DNA of 64,000 nucleotides from Mesorhizobium sp. PAMC28654 (GCF_020616515.1 NZ_CP085135.1:5627001-5691000), one strand, 5' to 3'. Shown: positions 11,899 through 19,177, counted from the first letter of the stretch. Notes: generated by a model not told the origin, from the sequence alone. Numbers and translations are program-made.

Positions 11899-11926
11899 TA
11901 GGCAGTAGGGCAGTAGGGCAGTAGGG
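11899..11926. repeat. Left arm of a GGCAGTA tandem/inverted repeat
   Basis: GGCAGTAGG is repeated three times in tandem. The inverse units (TACTGCC) are at 16370-16394 beyond the transposon. Without the transposon the two arms would sit about 70 bp apart and form a long hairpin between the SH3-domain gene and carB. The last eight bases, CAGTAGGG at 11919-11926, match the 8 bp following the right transposon end. Confidence 0.75.
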
Positions 11927-11994
11927 CGGTCTTATGTAGCAAAAGCACCAAATTCCCGCACGACCTAAAGGGTGGGTTTCCATAAAATCCGGGG

Positions 11995-12393
11995 ATGGGA
12001 CAGCCACTCGTCATCTATGCATTGGTCGCCAAGCGGGCGGAACTGTCGGGCCAGGTTCTCGACTTGGAACGCCAGAAAGCCGACTTGGAAGATCAGCTAT
12101 CGCATATCGACCACGCGCTGGCGATCTTCGGCTATGCCAAGCCGCCGCGCGACATCAAGCCCAAGGTGACGGCTGTTCGCCTATTCAAGCGCAACGAACT
12201 GGCGCGGCTGTTGCGCAGGGATAGCGGTGAAGGGACGAACCGTGAGATCGCCCTTCGGATTATGATCGCGAAGGGCTTGGATGCCGCCGATGGCGCTCTA
12301 GTCGCCAAGGTAACGGAGAGCGTCAAGGGCGCGAAGAATTGGCGAAGGCAGCGTCAAATCACCGCCGCCGCATCCTCATCGCTGAGAGGCTGA
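11995..12393 (+). CDS. Transposon passenger protein with N-terminal coiled coil
   Basis: The protein is 132 aa and I do not recognise the family. Residues 10-45 (KRAELSGQVLDLERQKADLE and onward) form a likely coiled coil. The middle is basic (FKRNELARLLRRDSGEGTNREIALRIMIAKGLD) and could be a helix-turn-helix. The C-terminal tail is rich in Arg and Ser. It starts 39 bp inside the left transposon end, so it may be expressed from the end itself. It converges on, and overlaps by 40 bp, the gene on the other strand. Confidence 0.6.
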   Translation: MGQPLVIYALVAKRAELSGQVLDLERQKADLEDQLSHIDHALAIFGYAKPPRDIKPKVTAVRLFKRNELARLLRRDSGEGTNREIALRIMIAKGLDAADGALVAKVTESVKGAKNWRRQRQITAAASSSLRG

Positions 12394-12863
12394 AGAGTGT
12401 AGACGCCCTTCTTCCCTTGAACGGCATGTATGGCCTCTTTCTGTACCATCCGGTAAAGCCGGTTGTTCATAACTGGTCGCTTCAAAACCTCGCCGGTGCG
12501 CTTGTAGTATTCCATTATGATGCGATCCAATGAGGCTACGCCGCCTGCATCCTCTATGATCGCGATAATGGTGAACTCCAAGCGATCCGAGTCAGACACA
12601 CTTAGTTCAGCCAATAGTTCTTCGGGCAGATCCTTAACCTCCTCCCACGTGAGATTCAGCCTCCTCCGCTCACCTGCGGGCTTTTTGTCGGGGAAGTCCA
12701 TAAGTTGAAGCTCTTGAAGAACCGACGCCAAATCCCCAAGTTTGGATGAGGTACGAAGGTGTGCCTCCTTACGTCGCGGGTTGTCGGCGAACTTATCTGC
12801 TTGTCGCATGTGGAACGCCTCTTGTTCCTTGACAAACTCAATATGAGCGCGTAGCTTTTCCAA
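12354..12863 (-). CDS. Unknown transposon passenger protein, winged-helix-like C-terminus
   Basis: The protein is 169 aa. The TTG start at 12863 is preceded by AAGGAAGG at a suitable distance. The open frame reaches to 12983, but that part is the tRNA gene. Residues 1-40 are helical and charged. The C-terminal ~70 residues (FTIIAIIEDAGGVASLDRII, then PVMNNRLYRMVQKEAIHAVQ, then GKKGVYTL) look like a winged helix. The gene begins 21 bp after the tRNA 3' end and points the same way, so the two are probably co-transcribed. Confidence 0.6.
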   Translation of the reverse strand: MEKLRAHIEFVKEQEAFHMRQADKFADNPRRKEAHLRTSSKLGDLASVLQELQLMDFPDKKPAGERRRLNLTWEEVKDLPEELLAELSVSDSDRLEFTIIAIIEDAGGVASLDRIIMEYYKRTGEVLKRPVMNNRLYRMVQKEAIHAVQGKKGVYTLQPLSDEDAAAVI

Positions 12864-12884
12864 CGTCGTTCCTTCCTTTCGCAA

Positions 12885-12981
12885 TGGCGGAAGTGGCAGG
12901 ATTCGAACCTGCGGTACACGTGCGCTAACACGGTACGCCGGGATGACAGCCCGGAGTCTTCGACCGCTCGACCACACTTCC
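12885..12981 (-). tRNA. Class II tRNA with long variable arm and GUC (Asp) anticodon
   Basis: The gene is 97 nt including an encoded CCA. The acceptor stem is GGAAGTG/CACTTCC with G73. The D stem is GTC/GAC. The anticodon stem is CCGGG/CCCGG with loop CTGTCAT, which keeps U33 and A37 and gives anticodon GUC. A ~25-nt variable arm has arms GTACCGTG and CACGTGTAC. The T arm is GCAGG-TTCGAAT-CCTGC. The body resembles bacterial tRNA-Ser, in which SerRS reads the variable arm rather than the anticodon. The anticodon and G73 are also AspRS identity elements. Charging is therefore ambiguous: Ser at Asp codons, or an odd tRNA-Asp. Confidence 0.85.
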
Positions 12982-13033
12982 ATACTTGGCCCCCCATAGG
13001 GCCGACCCCAGGGGAAATAATTCGGATTTCAGG

Positions 13034-13063
13034 ACGGCCTCGAAAGCGATTCGGGGCCGTTTT
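13034..13063 (+). terminator. Hairpin with short T run inside the transposon
   Basis: ACGGCCTCGAA and TTCGGGGCCGT form an 11-bp stem (two G-U pairs) around AGCGA, followed by TTTT on the plus strand. It lies between the tRNA and the transposase 3' end. No plus-strand gene precedes it, so its role is unclear. Confidence 0.4.
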
Positions 13064-13091
13064 CCGTTCGGCATCGCTAATGTAGCTCAAG

Positions 13092-13141
13092 AGCGCTTGC
13101 AGAGCAAGCGCAGAGCATCTGCATTTTGCAAAGAGAATGCA
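13092..13141. other. Two hairpins after the transposase stop
   Basis: CGCTTGC-AGA-GCAAGCG is a perfect 7-bp hairpin. CTGCATT-N10-AATGCAG follows it. They lie 26-75 bp beyond the transposase stop (minus strand) and may end that transcript. The stretch TGTAGCTCA-AGAGCGCTTGC at 13080 onwards resembles a tRNA D arm plus anticodon stem, but no complete cloverleaf forms. Confidence 0.4.
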
Positions 13142-13167
13142 GAGTTTTTCGAAAGTGAGTTCCGCTT

Positions 13168-14130
13168 TCATTCCGCCTTCTGCCAATATCCGGCCCAAAT
13201 CCGCGACACCGGGTGATTGAGCGCGCCACCAAGCAGGGCATAAGCGTTGCCGCCATTTGACCGGCGACGATGATCTTCAAGCCATGCGGCATGGTTGGCG
13301 TACTGATAGAGGTAGCGGTGCGAAACGTGGTGGTGCTGGCCGGCGACCATGCGGCGAAGGCGGCTGAAATAGCTTTCCACCATGTTGGTGTGCTTGCCGT
13401 GGCCGTCGCTGTAGCTTTCCGAATGGTTGATGCGGGTCGAAGCGTAATCGGCCTCCAGCGCGTCCCAATGGTTGGCTTCGTCCGCGAACAGCTTGGAGCC
13501 GGCCAGCATGCGAGCGCGGGCGATATCCACGCCTTCCGCTTCACGATGACGGATGAACGTCAGGGTGCGGCCAGCGCGCTCCCGCAGGGCGATCACAACA
13601 CGGCGGCGGTCTGACTGGTTCTCCTTCATGCGACGGTCCTTGCGGTCCTCTACGCGGTTCGTAGGGCGCACCACGCCGCCGAAGTACGCGCCGTCAATCT
13701 CGACCTCGCCTTCGAGCATTTCGTTCTTGGTTTCAGCCGACAGGGCTTCGCGCAGCTTGTGCGACAGCACGAAGGCGGTCTTGTACTGGACGTCCAGATC
13801 GCGGGAGAACTGGACCGATGACATGCCCTTGGAGCCGTTGACGAACAGGCAGATCGCCGCGAGCAAATCGGTGAACGACAGCTTGCGCGAAGCGAAGATC
13901 GAACCGGACGTGACGGAGAACTGCGCACCGCAAGCGGCGCACTTGAACTTGCGACGGGTCGGAATGTCGTAGTGGTCCAGGCATCCGCATTTCGGGCAAA
14001 CAGGCTCGCCTTGCGTCGAAGCCCAGCGAAGGCGCTTGAACGTGTCGTAAGCCTTTTCCTCGCCGCCCTTGTAAATCTCTTTGAGAGAGAGGGTGCGGCT
14101 TTCGGCGGAAAGGAGGAAATGTTGTGCCAT
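13168..14130 (-). CDS. IS1595 family transposase (ISXO2-like)
   Basis: The protein is 320 aa and catalyses cut-and-paste or copy movement of the surrounding element. An N-terminal zinc ribbon has C45-x2-C48 and C64-x2-C67. The DDE-type core shows EVEIDGAYFGG (Asp146), KLFADEANHWD (Asp217) and HTNMVESYFSRLRR (Asn249/Glu252), the pattern of the IS1595 family. The frame is intact. It is divergent from the DUF6471 gene across a 104-bp gap that holds a perfect palindrome. Confidence 0.92.
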   Translation of the reverse strand: MAQHFLLSAESRTLSLKEIYKGGEEKAYDTFKRLRWASTQGEPVCPKCGCLDHYDIPTRRKFKCAACGAQFSVTSGSIFASRKLSFTDLLAAICLFVNGSKGMSSVQFSRDLDVQYKTAFVLSHKLREALSAETKNEMLEGEVEIDGAYFGGVVRPTNRVEDRKDRRMKENQSDRRRVVIALRERAGRTLTFIRHREAEGVDIARARMLAGSKLFADEANHWDALEADYASTRINHSESYSDGHGKHTNMVESYFSRLRRMVAGQHHHVSHRYLYQYANHAAWLEDHRRRSNGGNAYALLGGALNHPVSRIWAGYWQKAE

Positions 14131-14164
14131 GACGTATCAAATCCGTTACTTATGTAATGGATAT

Positions 14165-14180
14165 AGTACGTTGACGTACT
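14165..14180. promoter_or_regulatory. Perfect palindrome between transposase and DUF6471 genes
   Basis: AGTACGT-TG-ACGTACT is a 7+2+7 perfect inverted repeat in the divergent promoter region. It is a good candidate operator for a transposon-encoded repressor, most simply the DUF6471 protein made 55 bp downstream. This is inference from position and symmetry. Confidence 0.5.
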
Positions 14181-14234
14181 GGACACAAGGGCTTATGTCA
14201 TCGTTTGCGATACATTTTGCGCAAAGGCGACACG

Positions 14235-14459
14235 ATGGCGGAAAAGACCGACTACGAAATGCTCGCAGCCAACCTTCTGAAAGCCGAGTTGAAACGAAAA
14301 GGCGTCACCTACGCCCAGCTCGTGGAAAGGCTGAATGCGATAGGCGTTGACGAGAAAGAGGTAAACGTGCGGAATAAGCTCTCTAGGGGCAAATTCACGG
14401 CGGCTTTTCTACTTCAATGTCTAACCGCAATCGGTTCGCAGACGCTGCACTTGGCGTAG
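14235..14459 (+). CDS. DUF6471 domain protein
   Basis: The protein is 74 aa and matches the DUF6471 pattern LLKAELKRKGVTYAQLVERL, then VRNKLSRGKF and AFLLQCLTAIG. This pattern is often seen beside IS1595-type transposases in Alphaproteobacteria. The layout of helices resembles a small lambda-repressor-like helix-turn-helix (TYAQLVERL then VNVRNKLSRG). The ATG at 14235 follows AAAGGCGA. It overlaps the next gene by 43 bp, implying coupled translation. Confidence 0.78.
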   Translation: MAEKTDYEMLAANLLKAELKRKGVTYAQLVERLNAIGVDEKEVNVRNKLSRGKFTAAFLLQCLTAIGSQTLHLA

Positions 14460-15158
14460 TTTTTGGCGTCGGGATCGCGCTATTATTTCTGGTTTGGACG
14501 GTTCCGGGGTTTCGTGATCCAGCCGATCCCGAAGTACGAAAGCAATACAACGCCAACGTACAAGGCGGGAATAACGATCCAGTCAAGCCGGAAGGCTTTT
14601 GGAAAACTTACACTACGCCTTCTGATACGTACGCACAGTGGGTCGCAGCCATTTCTGCCGCTCTCGGCTTGGGCGTCAGCATCTGGGCTGTCAGACTGGT
14701 ACGCGATACGCTTGATTTGAATCGGGCTTCCACGAAGGCCGCTCAAGATGCCGTATCCATTACCGGCACCATCGGCGAACGGCAGCTTCGCGCCTACCTC
14801 AGCATCGACAAAATGGAGGTCGTCTTTGTGGTCGGCGAGGTGGTAACTGTCAAAGTCAGTTTGATCAACGCCGGCCAAACGCCAGCGCGGCATGTCAGAG
14901 TGCTTTACAGTGGCATAAAATCGGAAGATCCCAATACCTCCAAGTTCTTCTTTGGTGCGCAGCCGATCCGGTCCAAACTCGATGTTGGCCCGGGTAGGCC
15001 GATGCTTTTCAACATCACTGGGAACGAACCACTTTCCGACGAAACCTATACGGCAGTGAAAAAGAAAACCGCATATATCGTGGTCGCTGGAATTGTGACC
15101 TATCGAGATATTTTCGGGAAAAGCAGGCGGGTGATTTTCAAGGGCTATGTCAATGCTA

Positions 15159-16212
15159 GAGCAAAATCCGAGCGGATAGAATCGATAGGGGTTTCGTTGG
15201 GATTGGAAATCTGATTCAGCATATCTGCTGGATTCGGAGGCCGGCATGGCATGGCGAAATCCTTATCGGAAGATTTGCGGGCTCGGGTGGTCGCAGCGGT
15301 TGATGGCGGCCTGTCGCGACGGGCGGCAGCGGCGCGATTTGGCGTGGCGGCGGCAAGCTCGGTGCGTTGGGTCCGGGAATGGCGCGAGACCGGAGCCACC
15401 TGCGCAAAGCCGCAGGGCGGCGACAGGCGGTCCCACCGCGTTGAAGCGTATCGCGACATCATCCTGGCGGCGATCGAGAGGCGGGTGGACATCACGCTGG
15501 TCGAACTCGCCGAGTTGCTGCGACAGGAGCATGGCGCGTCGTTTGCGACGAGCACGATCTGGCGGTTTCTCGATCGTCACTCCATGACCTTCAAAAAAAA
15601 CGGCGCACGCCAGCGAGCAGGAGCGGCCAGACGTGGCGGCGCGACGAAACGCCTGGTTCGACGCCCAGCCCGATCTTGATCCCGAGCATCTGGTCTTCAT
15701 CGACGAGACCGGAGCCTCGACAAAGATGGCTCGACTGCGGGGGCGCACGAAGCGCGGGATGCGGTGCCGATCGCCAATCCCGCATGGCCATTGGAAGACG
15801 ACGACGTTCACCGGCGCCCTGCGCCTCACTGGCATGACCGCGCCAATGGTCCTGGACGGCCCGATGACTGGCGAATGGTTTGTCGCCTATGTCGAGCAGG
15901 TTCTCGTGCCGACGCTGCGGCCCGACGATGTCGTGATCCTCGACAACCTGCCGGCGCACAAAAGCGCAGCCGCCCGTGTGGCGATCGAAGCAACCGGCGC
16001 AAGGATGATGTTCCTCCCGCCCTATTCCCCCGACTTCAACCCGATCGAGAACGCCTTTTCCAAGCTGAAATCGATTCTACGCAAAGCCGCCGCACGAACC
16101 GTCGCGGAATTGTGGGATACCATCAGCGCCGCACTGCCTTGCTTCACACCAACCGAGTGCGCCAACTACTTCGCCGCAACAGGATATGAGCCGGAATGAT
16201 CAGATTCTGCTC
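15159..16212 (+). mobile_element. IS630 family element, copy 1
   Basis: The element is 1054 bp, bounded by GAGCAAAATCCGA at the left and the inverse of GAGCAGAATCTGA at the right. A TA duplication lies on each side (15157-15158 and 16213-16214), as expected for IS630. Two further near-identical copies are at 36039-37096 and 56398-57454. It sits inside the IS1595-type transposon and therefore arrived after it. Confidence 0.93.
15251..16199 (+). CDS. IS630 transposase, two frames joined by slippage at A8
   Basis: The first frame (15251-15679) encodes the helix-turn-helix part, MAKSLSEDLRAR to HSMTF. The catalytic part (to 16199) is in the next frame, with LVFIDETG, VVILDNLPAHK and PDFNPIEN supplying the DDE triad. 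The frames meet at an A8 tract (15593-15600). Dropping one A gives the continuous ...TFKKTAHASEQERPD.... Several IS630 and Tc1-like elements control transposase by frameshifting, and all three copies here share this phase. Productive protein needs a +1 shift or transcript slippage. Confidence 0.85.
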
Positions 16213-16329
16213 TAGTGGGGACACCCCCGCTATAACCAGTTGTGCAAAAAACAATCGCAGCAGTTAGCCAGACGCGGGCCGCCATCAAACGGCACTTTTG
16301 GAATTTGGTGCTTTTGCTACATAAGACCG

Positions 16330-16400
16330 CAGTAGGGCAGTAGGGGTAGCCCCCCAGGCACACTTCACATACTGCCTTACTGCCCTACTGCCTTATTCCC
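16330..16400. repeat. Right arm of the interrupted GGCAGTA hairpin repeat
   Basis: It contains CAGTAGGGCAGTAGGGG just after the transposon end. Inverse units ATACTGCCTTACTGCCCTAC follow at 16370-16389, before the end of the SH3-domain gene. Together with 11899-11926 this was one long hairpin-forming intergenic sequence before the transposon inserted. Confidence 0.7.
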
Positions 16401-16408
16401 CTAAATCC

Positions 16409-17632
16409 TCAATCGCCGAACGCCAGCGTATCCGTGATCTCGAAGCGCTCGGACACGCCGACGCGGATCATGCTCAGGCTGCCTTCGCGGGTGAAGCGGA
16501 AATCGCTGCGCGCGTTCGAACCGGCTGGCTGGCCGGCGTAGAAGGAGATGACGCGCGTGCCGCCATCGGGCCAGGTCACGGTTACGTCGGCCTTGTCGCC
16601 GCCATTGCGCAAGACGCTGACCTCGCAGCGCGTCATCGGCTGGCCGACATAGCGGGCGCAAGGAATCTCGCCGGTGGCATCGGGAGCGCGAGCCAGCGCC
16701 GTCGGTGGTTCGACACGCGCGACGGTCCGCGGGTCGATGGCCTGGGTGTCCGTGGTTTTCGGGTTTGTCGCTTGTGCCGCGCCAGCCTGTTCGGGTCGCG
16801 GCGTGGGCACCGGAATTGCCCCGGTTACAGGCGCGGCGGTATCATCGGCGGTGTCGTTTACCGCCGCGGCGGTTGGCGTCGCATCGGCTGTCTGAGTGTC
16901 GGTTGCCTGGGTGTCGGCTGCCGGGGCGTCGGGTTTGTGGCCGTCGGCTGTCTGGGCGGGGCCTTGCGCCTGGGCGGGCTGCTGCCCGGCCGGGTCCGGC
17001 GGGATCTCGGCTGCCGCCTGGTTGTCCTTCGCCGCGAACGCCAGGCCGTAGGCATCCTGCATGGCGGCGCGGCCGATCGCGGCGGCGGAATTCACAGCGG
17101 TTTCGGCCGCGTGGTCGGCGCTGCCAAGCCGCGCCGCCAGATCGGGTGGCGGGGCAGGCGACGGCTGTTGCGGAGCGGCCGACGGAGCCGCGCCGTCGCT
17201 GGCCGTTGCAACGGTTTGCGGCGCGCTGGCAGCAGGCTCGGCCGGCTTGTTGGCGGCGACAGCGGGCGCCACGACAGGATCCGTCAGAGGCGTGGCATCG
17301 GCGACAGGCGCGGGATTGGTCGGGATCAGGTAGCGGGCAGGGGCCCATCCGCTCACCTTCGGGTTATCGACGTCCTCGACCTTGCACCATTGATGGCCGT
17401 TGACGTCGTTGCAGCCGAGGTTCTTCACGCTCGAACCGTTGGGCAGCCGCATCTGAAGCCTGCCGATCGGTGATGCCGTGGCGCGGACATTCAGCATGTC
17501 GTCGGGTGCAAGACCGCTGACAATCGATATGACAAGCGGCGATTCCTCGGCCACGGCCGGCAGCGCCGTGAACAACACCGGAGCGGCAAGCAGCGCGTGC
17601 AACGTCGTACGGAGCGTAACTGTGCGCCTCAT
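16409..17632 (-). CDS. SH3-domain exported protein with Ala/Pro/Thr-rich linker
   Basis: The protein is about 407 aa. A signal peptide (LHALLAAPVLFTALPAVAEE) is followed by a bacterial SH3 domain (residues ~35-100: LNVRATASPIGRLQMRLPNG, then WCKVED and GWAPARYLI). Next come a ~200-residue low-complexity linker rich in Ala, Pro, Thr and Asp, and a C-terminal domain (CARYVGQPMTRCEVSVLRNG to the end). Bacterial SH3 domains often bind cell-wall peptides. Start ATG 17632 was preferred over GTG 17635 for its spacing from AGG. Confidence 0.8.
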   Translation of the reverse strand: MRRTVTLRTTLHALLAAPVLFTALPAVAEESPLVISIVSGLAPDDMLNVRATASPIGRLQMRLPNGSSVKNLGCNDVNGHQWCKVEDVDNPKVSGWAPARYLIPTNPAPVADATPLTDPVVAPAVAANKPAEPAASAPQTVATASDGAAPSAAPQQPSPAPPPDLAARLGSADHAAETAVNSAAAIGRAAMQDAYGLAFAAKDNQAAAEIPPDPAGQQPAQAQGPAQTADGHKPDAPAADTQATDTQTADATPTAAAVNDTADDTAAPVTGAIPVPTPRPEQAGAAQATNPKTTDTQAIDPRTVARVEPPTALARAPDATGEIPCARYVGQPMTRCEVSVLRNGGDKADVTVTWPDGGTRVISFYAGQPAGSNARSDFRFTREGSLSMIRVGVSERFEITDTLAFGD

Positions 17633-17777
17633 CACCTGGCCGTGGGCGATAGATTTTCATCGAAGGCGCGGTCAGGCACCAAGGCGCCACCGCATGCCAC
17701 GGCGGGTTTATAGGGGACTAGGCGGCGACATGTCACCCCGAAAATGCTTTGCCGGGGGCTGAGAGCTCCGCTGCGGT

Positions 17778-18536
17778 TCAACGGGGCATGAAGCCTGTGC
17801 GCAGCGCATGGGCCCATTCCGGCCGTCCCGCCTGCTCGGCCTGGTGCGCCGCCGCCTCGTGGTCGTAGTCGACGGCAATAGCCTCGAAACGATCGGGATT
17901 GCCCGTTTCGCCTAGCGTGACGATGCCGTAGCGCGCATGCGGAGAGCCTTGTTCGGATACATGCGCCGGCGGCGTTTCATCGTCATAAGCGGGACAGCCG
18001 ATGCTGCCCGGATTGAAGATGACGGGTCCGTCGGGCAAGCGGATCAATTCGCCGCGATGGCTGTGGCCGCACAGCACGATGCGGTACGCAGGGTCGAGAT
18101 TTCTGAGCCGCCGCTGGATGGCGGCAATGGGCGCTCGCACCAACTGGCCATCGACAACCGTGTCGGCCAGGTATTTCTCATCGTGGTCGGGACGGGCGTG
18201 GAAGGCGATGACGCCAGGCGCGATCTCCAGCGTCAGCGGTTGCGCGAATAGCGCATCGCGCTGCGCCACGGTCAGCCGCTCCTGCGCGTAGGCGTCGGAA
18301 GCCCACATCTCGTCATTGGCGGGGTCGACGGCGACGCGGCGGTCGTGATTGCCGCGCACCGTCGGCAGGGCGAGCGCTTCCAGTCGTTCCATGGTTTCGC
18401 GTGGCCAGAGCGGTCCGGAGACGCTGTCGCCGAGATTGACGGTCAGCTCGGCGCCGCCACGCTGCTTCAGGTCGTGGAGCACCGCTTCCAGCGCCAGCAC
18501 ATTGCCGTGGATGTCGGTGAGAACGGCAATGCGCAT
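17778..18536 (-). CDS. Metallophosphoesterase family phosphodiesterase
   Basis: The protein is 252 aa with the calcineurin-like motifs D-x-H (LTDIHGN), G-D (VNLGDSVSGP), GNHD (VRGNHDRRV), and GHSH (LCGHSHRGE), followed by NPGSIGCP. These bind two metals. Related YfcE/MJ0936-type enzymes hydrolyse phosphodiesters. The start has CAGGAG nine bases upstream. The natural substrate is unknown. Confidence 0.9.
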   Translation of the reverse strand: MRIAVLTDIHGNVLALEAVLHDLKQRGGAELTVNLGDSVSGPLWPRETMERLEALALPTVRGNHDRRVAVDPANDEMWASDAYAQERLTVAQRDALFAQPLTLEIAPGVIAFHARPDHDEKYLADTVVDGQLVRAPIAAIQRRLRNLDPAYRIVLCGHSHRGELIRLPDGPVIFNPGSIGCPAYDDETPPAHVSEQGSPHARYGIVTLGETGNPDRFEAIAVDYDHEAAAHQAEQAGRPEWAHALRTGFMPR

Positions 18537-18649
18537 GGAAGGCTCCTGGTCTTGAATGGCGAAGTCTCGAACAGCCAAGTCCGAACTGCGAAATGGCCGG
18601 CTTTGCCCCCTCTTTCGTAGCAAGGCCTTGAGATTTGTCGAGGGCGGGT

Positions 18650-18684
18650 ATAGATAGGATATAATTAATTAGCATACTATCTAT
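18650..18684. promoter_or_regulatory. Inverted repeat ATAGATAG-N19-CTATCTAT before marR operon
   Basis: Perfect 8-bp arms enclose an AT-rich core TAATTAATTA just before the MarR-type gene. Position and symmetry suggest the autoregulatory operator of the MarR protein controlling the efflux operon, with the core probably overlapping the -10 region. Confidence 0.6.
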
Positions 18685-18697
18685 TATGTTGCTACCG

Positions 18698-19177
18698 ATG
18701 ACCGACACCGCACAACGATTCGAGATCCTTGAGGAGACAGCGCGCGTCAGCCGCAAGATCCGCACACTGTTCGACGCCAGGGTGCGCGAGCGCGGCCTGA
18801 CGCTGGCGCGGGCCCGCACGCTGCTACGCGTCGCGCGCTGCGAGGCCGCCAACCAGAAGGAACTCGCGGACGAACTCGAGATCGAGACGGCAACGCTGGT
18901 GCGCATCATCGACGGGCTGGAAACACAGGGCCTGATCGAGCGGCACGAGGTCGAGGGCGACCGCCGCGCCAAGCAGGTCGTGCTGACCAGCGAAGGCGAG
19001 GCACTGGCTGATGTCGTCGACCTGATGGCGGTGCAGGTCGGCAAGGAAGTGCTGGCGGGTATCCCCAGGCACGAGCTTCGGTCGGCGCACGGCATCCTGC
19101 GCAAGATGGCTGAAAACATCGAGAGCGCGGCCGGCCGTTTCGCCGAACTCGAGCCGGTGACTGGAAAACAGCCGTGA
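18698..19177 (+). CDS. MarR family transcriptional regulator
   Basis: The protein is 159 aa (163 if the ATG at 18686 is used). The winged helix is visible as NQKELADELEIETATLVRII, DGLETQGLIERHEVEGDRRA and KQVVLT. MarR proteins usually repress adjacent drug or phenolic efflux genes and release DNA on ligand binding. It is translationally coupled (GTGA overlap) to an EmrB-like transporter and then an EmrA-like protein. Confidence 0.9.
   Translation: MTDTAQRFEILEETARVSRKIRTLFDARVRERGLTLARARTLLRVARCEAANQKELADELEIETATLVRIIDGLETQGLIERHEVEGDRRAKQVVLTSEGEALADVVDLMAVQVGKEVLAGIPRHELRSAHGILRKMAENIESAAGRFAELEPVTGKQP

Larger units (their letters stand above)
14417..16267 (+). pseudogene. Two-TM membrane protein gene, 3' end displaced by IS630
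   Basis: The intact part, 14417-15158, encodes about 247 aa. There is a TM helix near residues 10-28 (ALGVVFGVGIALLFLVW), a second near 75-95 (WVAAISAALGLGVSIWAVRL), and a soluble beta-rich domain. IS630 entered a TA at 15157. The present frame runs 18 codons into the IS and stops at 15214. Joining 15158 to 16215 restores ...GYVNASGDTPAITSC... with a TAG at 16265-16267, so only the last ~18 residues were displaced. The product may still work. It is a passenger of the IS1595 element, with unknown function. Confidence 0.75.
11927..16329. mobile_element. 4.4-kb IS1595-type transposon with passenger genes and a tRNA
   Basis: Perfect 30-bp terminal inverted repeats lie at 11927-11956 (starting CGGTCTTATGTAGCAAAAGC) and 16300-16329. 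The flanking 8-bp CAGTAGGG occurs on both sides, at 11919-11926 and 16330-16337, and 8 bp is the known IS1595-family duplication size. The local tandem repeat makes the exact duplication less certain. Cargo is a short ORF, a winged-helix-like ORF, a class II tRNA, the transposase, a DUF6471 gene and a membrane protein gene into which an IS630 copy inserted later. The 4403-bp length includes that IS. Confidence 0.88.

Noticed and set aside
13080-13110. Second complete tRNA gene in the transposon
   Set aside because: The loop lacks U33, and no T arm or acceptor stem can be drawn.
11927-16329. Integrative element using the tRNA as attachment site
   Set aside because: The tRNA is internal, no integrase is present and the ends are those of an IS1595-type transposon.
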